64,000 nt of DNA from Gordionus sp. m RMFG-2023 (lineage: Eukaryota; Nematomorpha; Gordioida; Chordodea; Parachordodidae). The position numbers and the translations under genes were made by a program. Position 1 is the first letter of the stretch; every line of letters starts with the position of its first letter. The DNA is taken from positions 13,208,846-13,272,845 of the forward strand of contig NC_088779.1 of NCBI RefSeq assembly GCF_954871325.1, in the 5' to 3' direction. Under the pieces are notes generated by a model that did not search any database, was not told where the DNA came from, and worked only from the letters and a program-made list of their open reading frames with translations. Of the stretch, positions 23,373 through 38,300 are shown piece by piece.

Positions 23373-26300
23373 ATGCATTCATCTCAAGTAGATGAGGTTT
23401 ACAAAATACCGAGTTTATGCCCTAATTGTGAAAAACAAGTAGAAGAATAATTGTGTAGAATAATTTAATAATAATATAGGGTTTAACTCAAATTCTCCCA
23501 ACAAACATTCCATTTTTTAGAGAGGTAATTATAACATCGTTTTGTTGCCCTCACTGTAATCACACTAATAATGAAATTATGCAAGCCGAGGAAATAAAAA
23601 CCTATGGAATAAGATACATCTTGAATATAAAAAATGAAAAGGTTTGTTAGAAAATATATATCTAAATTATTTATTAAAAAGGATTACAATAGAATGATTG
23701 TCAAAACTGATTATGCCACTATGAACTTTCCAGAAATAGAATTAGAGATTCCACCCTCTTATCAAAAAGCAGGTATTTATATATATTTCAATAATTTTAT
23801 CATTTAATACATATATTTTATTTTATAATATTATTATTATAGATTAAGGGCTTTTGATTAACATAAACTGTACCCTACAAATTAAATAATTTTTTAAATA
23901 ATATTTATGACAATAAATAATCATTTAAAGAGATAACAACAATTGAAGGTATAATCCAAAAAGCTTATGAAGACCTTGATAGAGATTATGGAGGAACGAA
24001 TTCCAATCACATTAATAATGAAGCTCTGACAGCCTTTATAGCTAAACTAAAAGAAATATTAGACACCAAACCTTTGCAAAATTTTTCTTTTGTATTAGAT
24101 GACCCTAGCGGAAATAGTTTTTTAGAAAACCCTTATGCACCCACTGAAGATTCTTCATTACAAATCTTAAAATATGACAGAACAAATGAACAAAACATTG
24201 CTTTAGGATTTTCTGATGTTTATTATTATCTCAATATATTATTTTATTAAATAAATATTTTATACAAATAATATAACAATCTAATCAGCATGGCAAAATA
24301 ATAAGCAATTAAATTACTAGATTTTGTTAATTTTTAAAGTTAAGTAAAAATATCTATATATATACAATTATTTATAGAATAATAGTCAGCTGCATTTTTT
24401 TTCTTTAAACAATAAGACACTTTATAGAAAAACAATATTAACTATACTCAATTTATAAGCATAAATGGTTAAAGGACTACTTGATGTAAACCATATTGAT
24501 ATCAAAAATTTAAATTGATAGTCATACAAGCAATGTGACCCTCTATTATTATCCTTGTATATTTTTTAATTACATAGTTATATAATAGTTTTTGTTAAAA
24601 AATGTGAGAAACAAATTCTCACTTTTTGAAGGCAATATGGGCTATTCTATTATCTTCTTTGTTATGCTGTTATTTTGATTAATAAGTGATATAATTGCAA
24701 AGTATATAATGAATTTAGAAAATATTGAAAATGAAAGGCCTCAAATTTCATGGGAAATATAGTCAATTCTATTAGCACAATCACTTCTATTATATTACTT
24801 AGCAAAATAACTACATGTAGCAGCCATTTAAAATTAAAAATATGTTATACCTTATCCTAGTTCAATAATAATGAATTTTTTTTGCCTAATTTAATAATTA
24901 TTGTTATCAAATATACTTATCTACAAGTTATATTGCTAAAATTAATAACCAATTTGAGTTAAATAACATTAAATACAAATTTGGCATAGAAATTTATGGC
25001 TAATTTATTGATATTAGAATTGATTTCTATGTTTATTTATACCACACTGCTTGATTCTTTTACTAAACTAGTTTTTACTATAGCTCAATATTATATAAAT
25101 TATATTATATTTTTAAAATATCCATTTATGTTAAATTTGTTATAATAAAATCATTTCTCTATCTAGTTGTATCTTAAGATATTTAAAATTATAAGGATTT
25201 AATATTATGCAATTCAATTTCACATTAGATATTTTAAGAATCAGTATAACAATCATCTAAAAGAAATTAAATGATATCATTTTAATATGAGAGAAATAAA
25301 TTCCCAAATGACCATAAAACAGGGCTGTGAACCAGAACAATATTTTACTGAACCTAAACCTGAACCCGTTTCAATTCAGAGTTTAATAAATTTTTTTAAA
25401 TATTAAATTTTTATTTATTTTAAAAAATATTATAAAAATGACATATATATATAAACTATATTAACATTAAATATGAAAAAACTTAAAACTATTTTAAAAC
25501 ATATAACATCATTTTTTTTATTTTCATTATGAATATTTTGTGTGGAATACATTTTATTTTAGATCCATTTTATAAAAAATTTGAAATTTTATTAGCATAT
25601 TTTGTAACTTTTTTTAAGTAATAGATAATATTTATGAATATTTATTTTTTTTATGTTGGATTATTAAATGTGAGATCATAAAATAAGAACAGAATCACAA
25701 GGTAAAATAGCCTTATTAATTGCAAGTTGCAATGAACTGCCAAAGTTAGGCATAAAAATCGATTTTAATGTTAACATCTCGATTTTGGGATATCATGATA
25801 ATTTGCTTATATAATAATTATAATGATAAATTATTTTTATGCTAAGGCCTAAAATTAGTAAAATAAAGTTAAAAAACTGATGTTTCTATTGTTTTTACTA
25901 AATTTTATAGGCCCTTATTTTTCTGGATGAAGCCTGAACCCAAACTTGGTTCAGAGATATTTCACTCAGAACTCAAACCTGAACTCTTTTTTTTAGAAAG
26001 AGGGTTCACAGCCCTGATATAAAACCTAAAAAAGAAACTAAATAAATGACAAAAAACGTTTGAAAACATTAGTTAATATAAATGGCATTTACATATAATT
26101 TTACATAATCGAAAAGATAATTTTACAACGTAATCTATACTGTATTGCTTTATTCCTTATCTATTATATAGACATGCAAGTCGATTCAAAATCAGGCTTT
26201 TGCCTAAAAAATTGGGCCATGTTAGGCTTTGGCTAAAGAAAATTCCTATAAATAAAATTTTGTTTTTTAGATTAATGATCTTATTTGTATTTAACCTTAA

Positions 26301-29300
26301 AGGCTACTAATTTTATTTTTTTTAATTAAAGTTTTGCGCCTTAAATTAAATTAAATGAATATCATGGACTAGGCTTGACCCAAAAAAATAAATTTGCGAA
26401 CTTTAATATACATAAAAGTTTTAATTTATCAAAATGATGGATATTAATCTAAATTCTACCATTTATAATAGATCGAGGATAAAGAAGATTCGAAAGTACT
26501 AACTACCCCATGTTCCCAACAATTTAAAAATATTGAAGAAGTTAAAAGTGAGGTTTTATGAAAAATTCTTGAATGTGTATATTTATTTTAATTTAATATA
26601 AAAAAAAAAGGTCTTGCAATTTCCTAGTAATTGTCCTAGTTGTAATTTTCCAACAGTTACGAACATGAAAATGATTTGTAAGTAAAACTAATCTAATAAA
26701 TTTTCTTTTTTAATTAAGTTTTTAAATACAATTTTTTTTAAAGATGCAGCTGTATATTCTAAATTTAGAAATGCAGTTATACTCTTAAATATATCCCTAG
26801 CTTTAAACAAATTAGGCCGGCCTTCCGAAAATAGAATCTAGATACAGATTCTTTATAAAAAAAATGGATCATAGTTAGTGATCTACATCGGGCCTAATCT
26901 TTCAAGCCTGGCCCGGCCCAAAATTTATTTTATAAAGTTTTACCCAGCCTGGCCCGAACCCGAAATTTTTTTAAAAAATTTTTGCCAACCCGGCCCGATT
27001 TTATTTAAATATAGAAATCAATTTTTGTAATTACTCAAAATAAACGATATATGTTATTTGGCGTCTACTTTCTATAAATAAAATCACATATTTTTATTTT
27101 ACATAAAAAATTCAACATAAAATTGATAAATTTAGATATATTTTAAAAAAAATTTAAGGCCCGACCCGACCCGAATTTTCTTAAAAAAATTAAGCCCGAA
27201 GCCCATTCGGACCGGATATGGGCCGGACCCACTTTTGCAGATCTCTATCTTAGATACAGATACTAATATCTTATTCAAAATATCGAGAAGATAAAATAAC
27301 TTGCACCTATGGATAAATGAGATTAGCTTAAATACAATATATTTTTATAAAATTATCACTACCAATTAAATTAGAATAGTTTATAAAATACAATTTTTAT
27401 TTTTTATTGGTGAAGAACATAACAAATATTTACAATAATAAAATATTTGGATCACGAGTTAATTATAATAATCAGGCATTTTAATATATTCACAGTATAA
27501 ACAGTGAAAGGAGACTAGTATTTTTAATAGGAGCTGAAATATTAATTAGCAAAAAAGTATTTTAAATTAAATCAATATTTTTAAGATAATTAATTTTTCA
27601 AAAATTTATCATTAAACCTTTGCAGTTTTTGTATATTTAACATTATGCTAAAAAAGAGAAAGAATAAATTTCCTTAATAAAAATATAATAATTAAGCATC
27701 TATTGATGTTATTGATTTTATTATATCGAAATTAACTTTTACTTTAAAGTATCCATTAACTTTAAGTATTTATTTTATTTTTTAAACATTTTAATAATAC
27801 TGAATAATCGATATAACTTTTATTTTGTTATGCAAAATGTATGTATATAAACAAAGAAACGCGATTTTCTTGATCGTTAAAAAATGTAACATTATTTTTA
27901 AAATTATGAGTTTCCTAATGACCAAATTTTTTTTTACTCAATATGTTGATAATATATAATTAGGTTCATTCCATGTCAAATCAATCATCTTTCTGCCGAT
28001 TCCTTTCGATTTCTATAAAAAAATTAAGCTGGTGGGTTCACGATCATAAACAAAATTTTAGCCCATTAGCAACTATAGGTCCAAAAATGTTTTTGCTTTT
28101 TACTAATGTTAAATGACTAGTTTTTAATTTAAACTAAATAATCGAATATTGAATTTATAGCTAAGTCAATTGATAATTATGGCGAAAACATCTAAATTAA
28201 TTTTTTTTAATATATGGGTCATCTTATGGTCAATAGAAAATTTCAAATTATTATTTTGAATCCAATTTTTAATTTTTTGAATTTCTTCAACCATTAGCAT
28301 GGCTGGATATTTATTTAAAATATTGGATTTTTATACTTGAAAAAAAGATGGTGCTATATATATAATATATTTAATATGTTAAAATTCATTTTTTTTATTG
28401 CTTAAAAATATTTTAATGTATATATATCATACCTAATCGATTACAATGCATTATATATTTATTTGTATGAAATCTTCCCAAATTTTGCTCTTAAGATAGT
28501 TTATAAATTAATTAAATCTTACTTCATCTAAAGGAATACAAAGCCTTGCTAACTTGTGAGATTTCTTCAAGAGTTTATATATATGTTCGATTAGCGGGAG
28601 TAGAAGGATTGACCAAAGAGAGAATATGAGATTTGGGCGATTTGGACATAATATTCTTAAAATAAATTATATGGGGTAACAAGAAAGGATAAAGTGCGCA
28701 GTACAAGAATACTAAGTAGTTTAAAGGCGTATCAGGTCAATTCAGCGAAACTTTTATCGCGAATGTCGTTTATCGCGAAGAAATTTTATAGCGAAGGCAA
28801 TATCGCGAAACCAATTCCGCGAATTTTTTTCCGCGAAACTTTTATAGCGAAGACAATATCGCGAACTTATTATCGCGAATTTATTTCCGCGAAACCATGA
28901 CCGCGAATACTTTATAGCGAATACATTATAGCGAAACTTTGATCGCGAACTCGTTATAGCGAATTTATTTCCGCGAAACCGTAACCGCGAATACTTTATA
29001 GCGAATACATTTTAGCGAAACTTTTATCGCGAACTCTTTATAGCGAATTTATTTTCGCGAAACTTTAACCGCGAATACTTTATAGCGAATTTATTTTCGC
29101 GAAACTTTAACCGCGAATACTTTATAGCGAATACATTTTGGCGAAACTTTGATCGCGAACTCATTATCGCGAATTTATTTCCGCGAAACCTAAACCGCGA
29201 ATACATTTTAGCGAAACTTTGATCGCGAACTCGTTATAGCGAAACTTTAATCGCGAACCATTTATAGCGAATTTTCTACCGCGAATGTATTTGCGCGAAA

Positions 29301-32300
29301 TTATTATAACGAGCGCATGACCGCGAAAATTGTGAATTCATTTTAAGTGAAATCGATATATTCAATATCAATTTACCAACTGAAGTTTCTTAAATCATAA
29401 ACGCTAATGTTTTAAGAATATTTTATTACGTATTGTTTATTTAATAAGCATGTAACCTCTATCTGATGTGATAGAAAATATATTAGTCTTCCTGGTCTCA
29501 CTCACTCATGGTTGTAAGTATGGAGCGGACATTTTGGGTTAAGTTTTTAGCAGAATAAGTTAACCACCCCCCCCCCCCCCCAACATAAAATTTAAAAGTG
29601 TGCTTTATGTCATTTAAAGTAATACTTTATTTCTAATCTAGATAAAAAAAATATACTGAAAGCTAAGAATTTTTTATTGATTTTCTCAGATTATTTTAAT
29701 TATAGAAAATTTTACTGTTAATTAATGCCTCCTAATTACAATTTTGAGATAATGCACATCGATATAACTTTGATATAATAGTAACTAATTCATTTGAATA
29801 TTATGACCTTTCCTTTTTCTTCTATTCGCATTTTAATAAATAGAAATAACTGCAAAGTTATGATTAATCAAAAAAAAATTCAAAATATTCTAGATTACAT
29901 AAATTTGTAATATTTATGAAGAATAAATTTTGGAAATAAATCATTAGATCTTCAATTATTTTAGTTTTTTATTTTTGCTGATTTCACAAGTCAAACTAAA
30001 CAATATAAAAAAAAAATTAAAAAACGTAAAATAGTTTTCATCATTTTTTAAAATAATACCAGTTCAATATAGCGTATTTGTGAAAACATCGCTAAACGCT
30101 TCTACTCAATTTGTAAGCACTTTTACTCATTTTTTCTAATAAAATGGAATTAAAAAAATCAGGGTTTTTTGAAAATAAATAGAAAATCCAAATCAAGAAA
30201 ATAAAGATATTCCAATATCGGGAAATCAGGGCAAAATGGGTTAAGTGTTTATTTATTTACTTTTACATATTTTACCACGACAAGGGTGGGGGGGGGTTGA
30301 TAAAAACATTTTCTAAATTTTGAGAGGAATATATAAATGAAGGATAATAAAAAATAATTATAAAAAGTGGCTATATTTTAATTATATTAAATAGGTGTAT
30401 TATTCAATTTTCTCATTCATTTTGTAAATTGCAAAAATTTTAGGCCCGGCCATACCTCCCATATTCTAAGAGTGAGGTGGGATTTTTAATGACTAAAGGA
30501 TAAAAAGCGGGAAAGCGCCACAACTGCAATCCTTTTATATATTAATATTGGTGAATAATTTTTTTCAAATTATAATTTACAAATTTTGATCGCCGGGGTG
30601 GCCTAATGGGTAAGATGTAGGCTTGGAAACACGAGTATGAACAAGGACGCGGGTTCAATCCTGGTAAGAACCATAAAAACTTTCAAGTTTTTCTTCGATG
30701 ACTGATGTGTAAAGACATATGGTATGATGAATTTCGGAGATTAGAGATGACACCCCGGTCACCGACAGGCCTGGACAGCCGGGTGCTAAGGATACCTGTC
30801 CAATAAACAAAATGAAGGACACAAATGAAAATATGAATATGAAAGCTAGGGCGTTCCCTCCATGCGACGCGCAGGGTGTAGACCTCCATCCTGTGAAAAA
30901 TAAAGTAAAGGTCAAAGCAAAGAAGACAAGACTGGCAAGTTTGAATATTGAGACGCTTAAAGGTAAGACGAGAGAATTGGCATCAATGTTGAACAGGAGA
31001 AAAGTTGATATAGCGTGCATACAAGAGACGAAATGGAAAGGACAGAAGACTTTGATGATTGGAGATGGATATAAATTGTACTATAATGGACTTGTTAGCA
31101 ATAGGAACGGTGTCGGCATCATCCTCAGTCAAGATCTAACCTCCTCAGTTGTAGAAGTCAACAGGATCTCTGATAGACTAATGAGGATAAAACTCTGCAT
31201 TGGTCAATCAATACTACACATCCTATCAGTATATGCTCCTCAAACGGGTTGCAAGGAAGAAGAGAAAGATGACTTTAGAGCTATCCTTGGAAATCCCTAA
31301 GGATGACCTAGTCATAATTGGTGGTGACTTAAATGCGCATGTGGGGAAAGCAAGAGATAGCTACAAAAGGCATCATGGTGGTTTTGGATACGGAGAAAGA
31401 AATGATGAAGGAGAGCACGTACTGAAATTTGCGCAAGCCTTCGACCTTGCCTTAACCAACACCTACTATAGGAAAAAAGACAGTCATTTAATAACATATG
31501 AAAGTGGTACTAGGAAAACACAGATAGATTACATGCTAATCTCTCGCAGAAGATTAAAAGATGTAATAGACTGCAAAGTCATCCCAGGAGAAGATATCGC
31601 CGCCCAACACAAGCTACTAATCATGGATTTACAAATCTCAAATAAATCCACTCAAAATAAGATAAAACTGGAACCATGCATCAAATGGGGCAAATTAAAA
31701 ACAATGACAGATGCCTTTGCAATCAATGCAAACATTGAAACAATAAATTGCTCACAAGTCAGTGAAAAAATCTGGACAGACCTTTCATCCAGATTAATAG
31801 ACACTGCAAAATCGACGCTAGGCTTGACAAGAGGAGGCAACAAATCACACAAAGAACTATGGTGGTGGAATCAAGAGGTACAAACCACTATACAGGAGAA
31901 AAAAGCCCTTTATAAAATATGGTACAAATCCAAAAATGCAGATGACAAGTCAAGATACAAAAAATCCAAGAGATTAGCTACAAAGGCGGTGGCTAGGGCC
32001 AAATCTATGGCATACGATGACATGTACGAAGATCTACATACCAAAGAAGGGCAAAATAAAATATACAGATTAGCCAAACAGCGAGAAAAGAACTCTAGGG
32101 ATATAAACGGAGCTCCGAAAGTAATCAAAAATAAAGATGGGAAATTGATAATAAAGGAAAAAGAAATAATGAATAGATGGAAAGAATATTTTCAGGAGCT
32201 TCTCAACTTTAATTCCCACATATTGCATCTCGACGAACACTCCCCTTGTCAAAACCTTGTACAACCTATAACAGAACAAGAAATAATCACATGCCTCAAG

Positions 32301-35300
32301 CATATGAAAAACAACAAAGCTAGGGGTCCAGACGATATTCCAATAGAAAGCCTTAAAGCACTAGGAGATGATGGAATACATCTCCTCACAAATCTGTACA
32401 ATAAAATACTTGGAAATGAAGAGGTCCCCCAAAAATGGAGGCAGAGCTATCTAGTTCCTATCTTCAAAAATAAAGGGGATCCACACAATTGTCAAAATTA
32501 CAGGGGCATAAAACTAATGTCACACTGTCTAAAACTATACGAAAAAATAATAGAAAAAAGATTAAGAGATATAATCGAAATAGGAGAGACACAGTTTGGC
32601 TTTATGCCTGGAAGATCAACAACCGATGCTATCCATGCAATTAGGCAAATGAGTGAAAAATACAGGGAAAAGAACAAAAAGCTACACATGGTCTTTCTCG
32701 ATCTAGAAAAGGCCTTCGATAGAATCCCAAGAAAACTTATCTGGTGGGCGCTACGCCACAAAAAAGTTCCCGAAAAATATATAAGAATAATAGAGGATAT
32801 GTATATGGGACATACAACAATGGTCCGTAGCACAACAGGTACTTCAGCAGGCTTCACAATAGCTGAAGGAGTTCATCAAGGGTCGGCTCTCAGCCCACTT
32901 CTCTTCATTACAGTAATAGATGTATTAGCACAGTCTATAACTCAAACAGTCCCGTGGAATATGATATTTGCAGATGATATTGTGATACTTGCCGAATCCA
33001 AGGATGAAATGAAAGAAAGGTTAGTGAATTGGATAAATATCCTAGAAACGCACGGATTAAAAGTAAATAGAGAAAAGACGGAGTATATGGTGATAGGAGG
33101 AGATGAAACGGAGAGTATTGATATAAATGATTGGCAGATATCCGCAATTGAAAGCTGCAAATATTTGGGCTCCACTATACAAACAAACGGCACAATAGAA
33201 AAAGAGATAAAGAATAAGATTAATCAAGGGTGGTTAAAGTGGAGATCTTTATCTGGAGTGCTATTTGACAAAAGAATCCCACACAAATTAAAGGGAAAAA
33301 TTTACAGTTCCATAGTACAACCAACTATTCTATATAGTTCGGAAACATGGCCAACCAAAGAATCAGACGAGAGAAGTCTACAAACTATGGAGATGAGAAT
33401 GCTGAGGATGATTTCTGGGGTAACAAGAAAGGATAAGGTGCGCAGTACAAGAATACTAAATAGTTTAAAGGTAGTGCCCATTAAGACTAAGTTAATGGTA
33501 AACAGACTTAGGTGGTATGGGCACACAATGAGAAGGCCTATGAACTACATAGGAAATAAAGTTGAAAGATTGGAAGTGATGGGCAAACGTAAAAGAGGAA
33601 GGCCAAAACTTCAATGGGGCCATAAAGTTAGAGCCAATATAAAGAAGTATAAAATAGATAAAAGAGATTGTACGAATAACATAAAGTGGAGAGAGATGTT
33701 GAAGGAGCTTACCACCAGAAAAGGTGAAAGCTAAAGAGAAAAAAAAAAATAAAAAAAAAATAATAATTTACAAATTTTGAATTTGAATATAAAGTCAAAA
33801 TATATAAAAATTAGATCCAAATCTACATATTTATCGGAAGGAATTTATTTTATTTAAAAGTTTATTATATATGAAATAAATTTTAACTCTTCGCAATTCA
33901 TGTCAAAATTCTGCTTTATCATTAATTCGGCCTCTAATAAATCAAATGAGACCGAAGAAAAATTTTTTCGCCTAATCATATTCATTAAACTCATTTCTGA
34001 GCCAGCATTTGAATGTAGAATTAAAAATAAATTTTTAGATATTTTTTAGGCTTATATTTACATTTTTATTTAATTCTTTCTAAATATTCTAACTTGATCG
34101 TATCATTCAAAATCAAAGGTTTAAGCTATTTATATCTATAATTACCATAATAGTTTGATAATTCTGAGTAACTTCTTTATATGCTTCAACTTGTGTATCA
34201 CAGAGGAATAAACAAGATTTATATATTTTAATATCAGCGCCGTTAAATTTGGCGGCTGAATAGTTCTACGAACTAATTGTAAATTATATCATTATTTCTT
34301 GCTTTATTTGTACCAATTGAGTATTTAAACGAGTATAGTAGCTCGTAAAAGGAAAAAACTATTAGTAACAAAATTTTGGCAAATCTATGATTTAAGCGAC
34401 GGAAATAATTTATTCAGAAAATTTTATCGATGTTCCGTATTAATTATAATTTAATTCGTTTAAGAGACAGTATAAAGAAAAAGTTTATTAGCAAAATAAG
34501 AAAAATTGCCTAATTTGGCATTATTGATAGAATGGAAAATAGCTGGTTTGCGCTAATATTTATTAATTCTTCAGTCATTTTTTTCACACACAAAAAGGTA
34601 ATCGTACTATAAGAGAAATAAAATCTATATCTCCCATTAAAGCGTAAAACCAACCAAATTTCTGGAAGCATTTAATCTGGAACTTAAATCAATAATTGAA
34701 ATTTATTACATTGATTATTCAATTCATTAGATAGTTTTTCGACAAAATAAGATAAAATTGCCACGATTGGCAACATGCGAAAAAAACAAATATTTTTGGG
34801 TGAGCTCATACCATAGAAATGCCAGATTAGTACTTACTATTCCATCAATCCGTTTTTTTAGTCAATAAACAAAAACTAATTTTAATAAGAGAAATAGACA
34901 GTAGCAACCTTTAAGTATGAACAGGGTTGCCATGTCTCTCCCCATCAGCGGGACTCCCGCAATTTTTTAGTTTACACGCAAATATCTCTCTCCCGCAAAA
35001 CTACGGCAATTGGAAATCTCCCGCAAAAATCTACCGTAATTTAATTTCTCCCGCGATTTTAAAAAAAAAGTATTTTAAACGTTTTTAATATGTAAATAAT
35101 AATTTTGAGACATTAATTGATTATTTTTATATTTTTAAATTAAATTTTAAATATTTATTTGAAAAACATGTCTAGTTTGTAAATTTCTTTCTATCCTGTT
35201 TTATTTTTATCCAATAATAAATCAACATTATTTCATTAATATTAGTCAGTACAGGGGAGTATATCAACATCGATTGCAATACAAAAATATTCTCAAAATG

Positions 35301-38300
35301 AAACTATATTTGCGGAAATCCTATACATCTATTATGTAGTTCAACATTCACAGAGCTCTATATATATCATTACAATGTGGGTAGAATCTTTTTCTCATGA
35401 TATTTAACGACTCCAATATAAGTGCAAACCTTACTTGTGGCAATAAAAATGAGCAAGGCTATCACAATGTTTTGGTACCTGAATCCTAGAGGTCAATTCT
35501 AGACGATTTGAAAGATGGGCATCCATATGCAATTCTAACAAATGTATCTAATAATGGAAATATTAAAACATTTCCCTCAATCCTTTGCAATTTCAACAAG
35601 AATAAGAACATTTCAATAAAACTGTTAAAAAAAGTCCTCAAATAGTGAAAAATCCAACGATGTAGCTAGCCACATAAGGGTAAATATAGCTGATTCAAGG
35701 TTATCAATGATTTGCATGCCAGCTTTCTGCGCTGATAATGCCTCTGTAAATTTGGGCCAAAACTAAAGTTACCGAATTGAGGCAGCACAAATGAATTATT
35801 ACCAATTGGCTGTATATGTCATATATACTACATAGTTCTTCCAAGAAGGCAATGAATGTACTGTCTGTGGATGTCGAAATAATTGTGATGAAATATTTTA
35901 ACGAATTTAGTTCAACTAAAAGAGTTAATGAATTAAAAGAGTTGGTGAAGTGGTCTGACTTGGAATGGTGTGAGTTGTTGCGATATATACCTATCAGGTG
36001 GTTGTCATTAATACCTGCCATCGATAGAATTTTAAAATTTTACAAACCCTTAAAAAAATACTTCTTAAATAAAGATTTTAAGGCTGTCCTAAAATTTGAA
36101 AAAAATTTTCTAATATGAAATGGCAGAAGTATATTTGGGATTCTTTTCACATGTAGGAAATCTACTGCATGCAGTTAATATTCAGTTGCAATCAGAATAT
36201 TCTTTATTAAAAATGATTCACAAAATTATGCTACAGCTCTGTTCATCTCTATATTTAAAAATTGAAAATAAATTTTATGGCGCTATTGCTAAAAATATTA
36301 TATTAAAATGTTCAAATAATACTCTAATTAATACATATTTAAATAATGCAGATATTTTTATTCAGACAATTTTAGAATATTTACAATCAAAATTTGATTT
36401 TAATAACTCTATTTACAATTGTATAAATATTATGACCTTGGAACAGAAACCATCAATTAAGGTTTTTGTAATTTAATAAATATATTAAAAATACCGAAAG
36501 ACATTGATGTCTTATTTGAAAAGATTTTAATTCTCTCTATTTTTTATGATTCGCCAAAACTTCTCCTTACCTCATTCTACTCATCCGAGCGCATTTTTAG
36601 CCTGAAGAGGACTGCCTGGAAAAAAGGAGAGAAATCGGATTTAACAACATTAGAGAACGAGCTAATGGTTAAATAATGTATAATATGTCATGCCATTAAT
36701 ATTATAATCTCAATAACGACGATAAACATTTAGTTCTATTATTTAAATCTCAAATAAAATATAATTATGTTTTAGCAAGGGCGCCATAAAATTTATTGTC
36801 AATTTTTAACTGTAAAGATGGACACATCTGCAGCATAATTTTGTGAATCTTTGTTAAGATTCTTCCGATTGCAACTGCACATTCTACATGTGAAATCATT
36901 CCTAAATATACCTCTGCCATTCATTATAAGAAATAATTTTTAAAGGTTTATAAAATTTTAAAATTCTATCGATGGCCGATATTAGGAACATATCTCAACC
37001 AACATTGTGTAGACTCGCTTCTGTTAATACACTCTGTTTTTTCCAAATTCACTGAGGCATTAACAGATCAGAAAGCTGACATGCAATTTATTGATCATCT
37101 CGAATCTGATATTATATGGTTAGCTATGTCTTTGGATTTTTCACTATTTGAGGGGAAAAAATTTAATAGTTTTATTGAAATGACCTTAATTTTGTTGAAA
37201 TAGCGGAAGATCAAGGGAAATCCCTTTAGATGCATCTGTTAGAATTGCATATATATGCCCATCTTTCAAATCGTCAAAAATTGACCTCCTGGATTTAGGT
37301 CTTAAAACATTAATGATAGCCTTGCTCATTTGTTCTACAAGTATAATTTTCATTTATATTAGAGTCGTTAAATATTATGGAAAAAAGATTCTACCAACAT
37401 TGTGATGATAAGTATCTCTGTGAATGTTGTACTACAAGATAAGTACAATTGCCGCAACTGTAGTTGCATCTGTATTATATCTTATTTTGGAGTACCTTAT
37501 TATGTATTTAAACGTGATACTTGATAATTAAGCGCCTATCCCTATAATGTTACACACACACACGGTAGATTTCCAATTGCGGTCGTTTTGAGGGACATTC
37601 GCTTAAAATATATTTTTAATTGTAAAATTAAAATCGTTTTTTATATTTAAAAAAGATCGTTGGTTTTTTTTATAAATTAATATAATTTAATAAATCAAGA
37701 TTTTATTGTATTTTGAAAAATAGTTACCGACTTTGTATTTATATAACTAATTATAAAAAATAATAGGCGGATAATTAAATCAATTCAAAATCCCGGCCGA
37801 AGGCCGCCCGCAAAAAATTTTTTTTTAGCAATTTTTATATTTCTACCGCAATTTTCATGTTTCTCCCACATCTCCCTCAATTTGAAAATTTTGACCTGGC
37901 AACCCTGAGTATGAACCAAAAGTTATTAGAATTTTAAAAATTATCAAATTTAGATTGAACAAAGAATCTAAAGAAAGCAATTATAATAAAAAAATTAAAT
38001 GAAATTATCATTATTTATAAAATCAACTTTTTTCCTTATTTCAAAATATGAGGATAAAGATAAAAGCTAACTCGATATTTTATACAAAAGAAAATTAAGC
38101 TTGGAAACTTTTCCGACAGATGACATAACTTGCGGCAACTTTGGAAAATGTTATATCAAAATGAGATGGATTGGTTATGGTAAAATCAATTAGGATAGCT
38201 AATTATTTTCTTTCAGCCGCGAATAGGTTGAGCTATTAATAAAAAAAATTTAGAAAATAATTTTTAAAAAATATAACCAAAAAAAATGATGTATTTTAAT

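Larger units (their letters stand above)
30590..33762 (+). mobile_element. Near-full-length RTE-like LINE
   Basis: A 3173-bp non-LTR retrotransposon flanked by a perfect 18-bp target duplication ATAATTTACAAATTTTGA (30572-30589 and 33763-33780). It starts exactly at a tRNA-like head (30590-30670), has a 5' untranslated region of about 220 bp, one endonuclease-reverse transcriptase coding region and a short A-rich tail (33739-33762). The endonuclease resembles the craniofacial development protein 2-like proteins derived from RTE-clade LINEs. The sharp duplication and nearly open frame point to recent insertion. Confidence 0.93.

Noticed and set aside
29024-29206. Repetitive open frames in the TTCGCGAA arrays (also 28694-28900 and 42354-42551)
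   Set aside because: The frames follow array spacing. The array lies in the inverted arms of a transposon and the reading changes from unit to unit.
30590-30672. Independent tRNA gene
   Set aside because: The boxes are good, but the acceptor and anticodon stems do not close and the start coincides with the LINE insertion point.
31312-33526. Several minus-strand open frames opposite the LINE
   Set aside because: They are shadows of the reverse-transcriptase frame, with hydrophobic bias from complementing lysine-rich codons.
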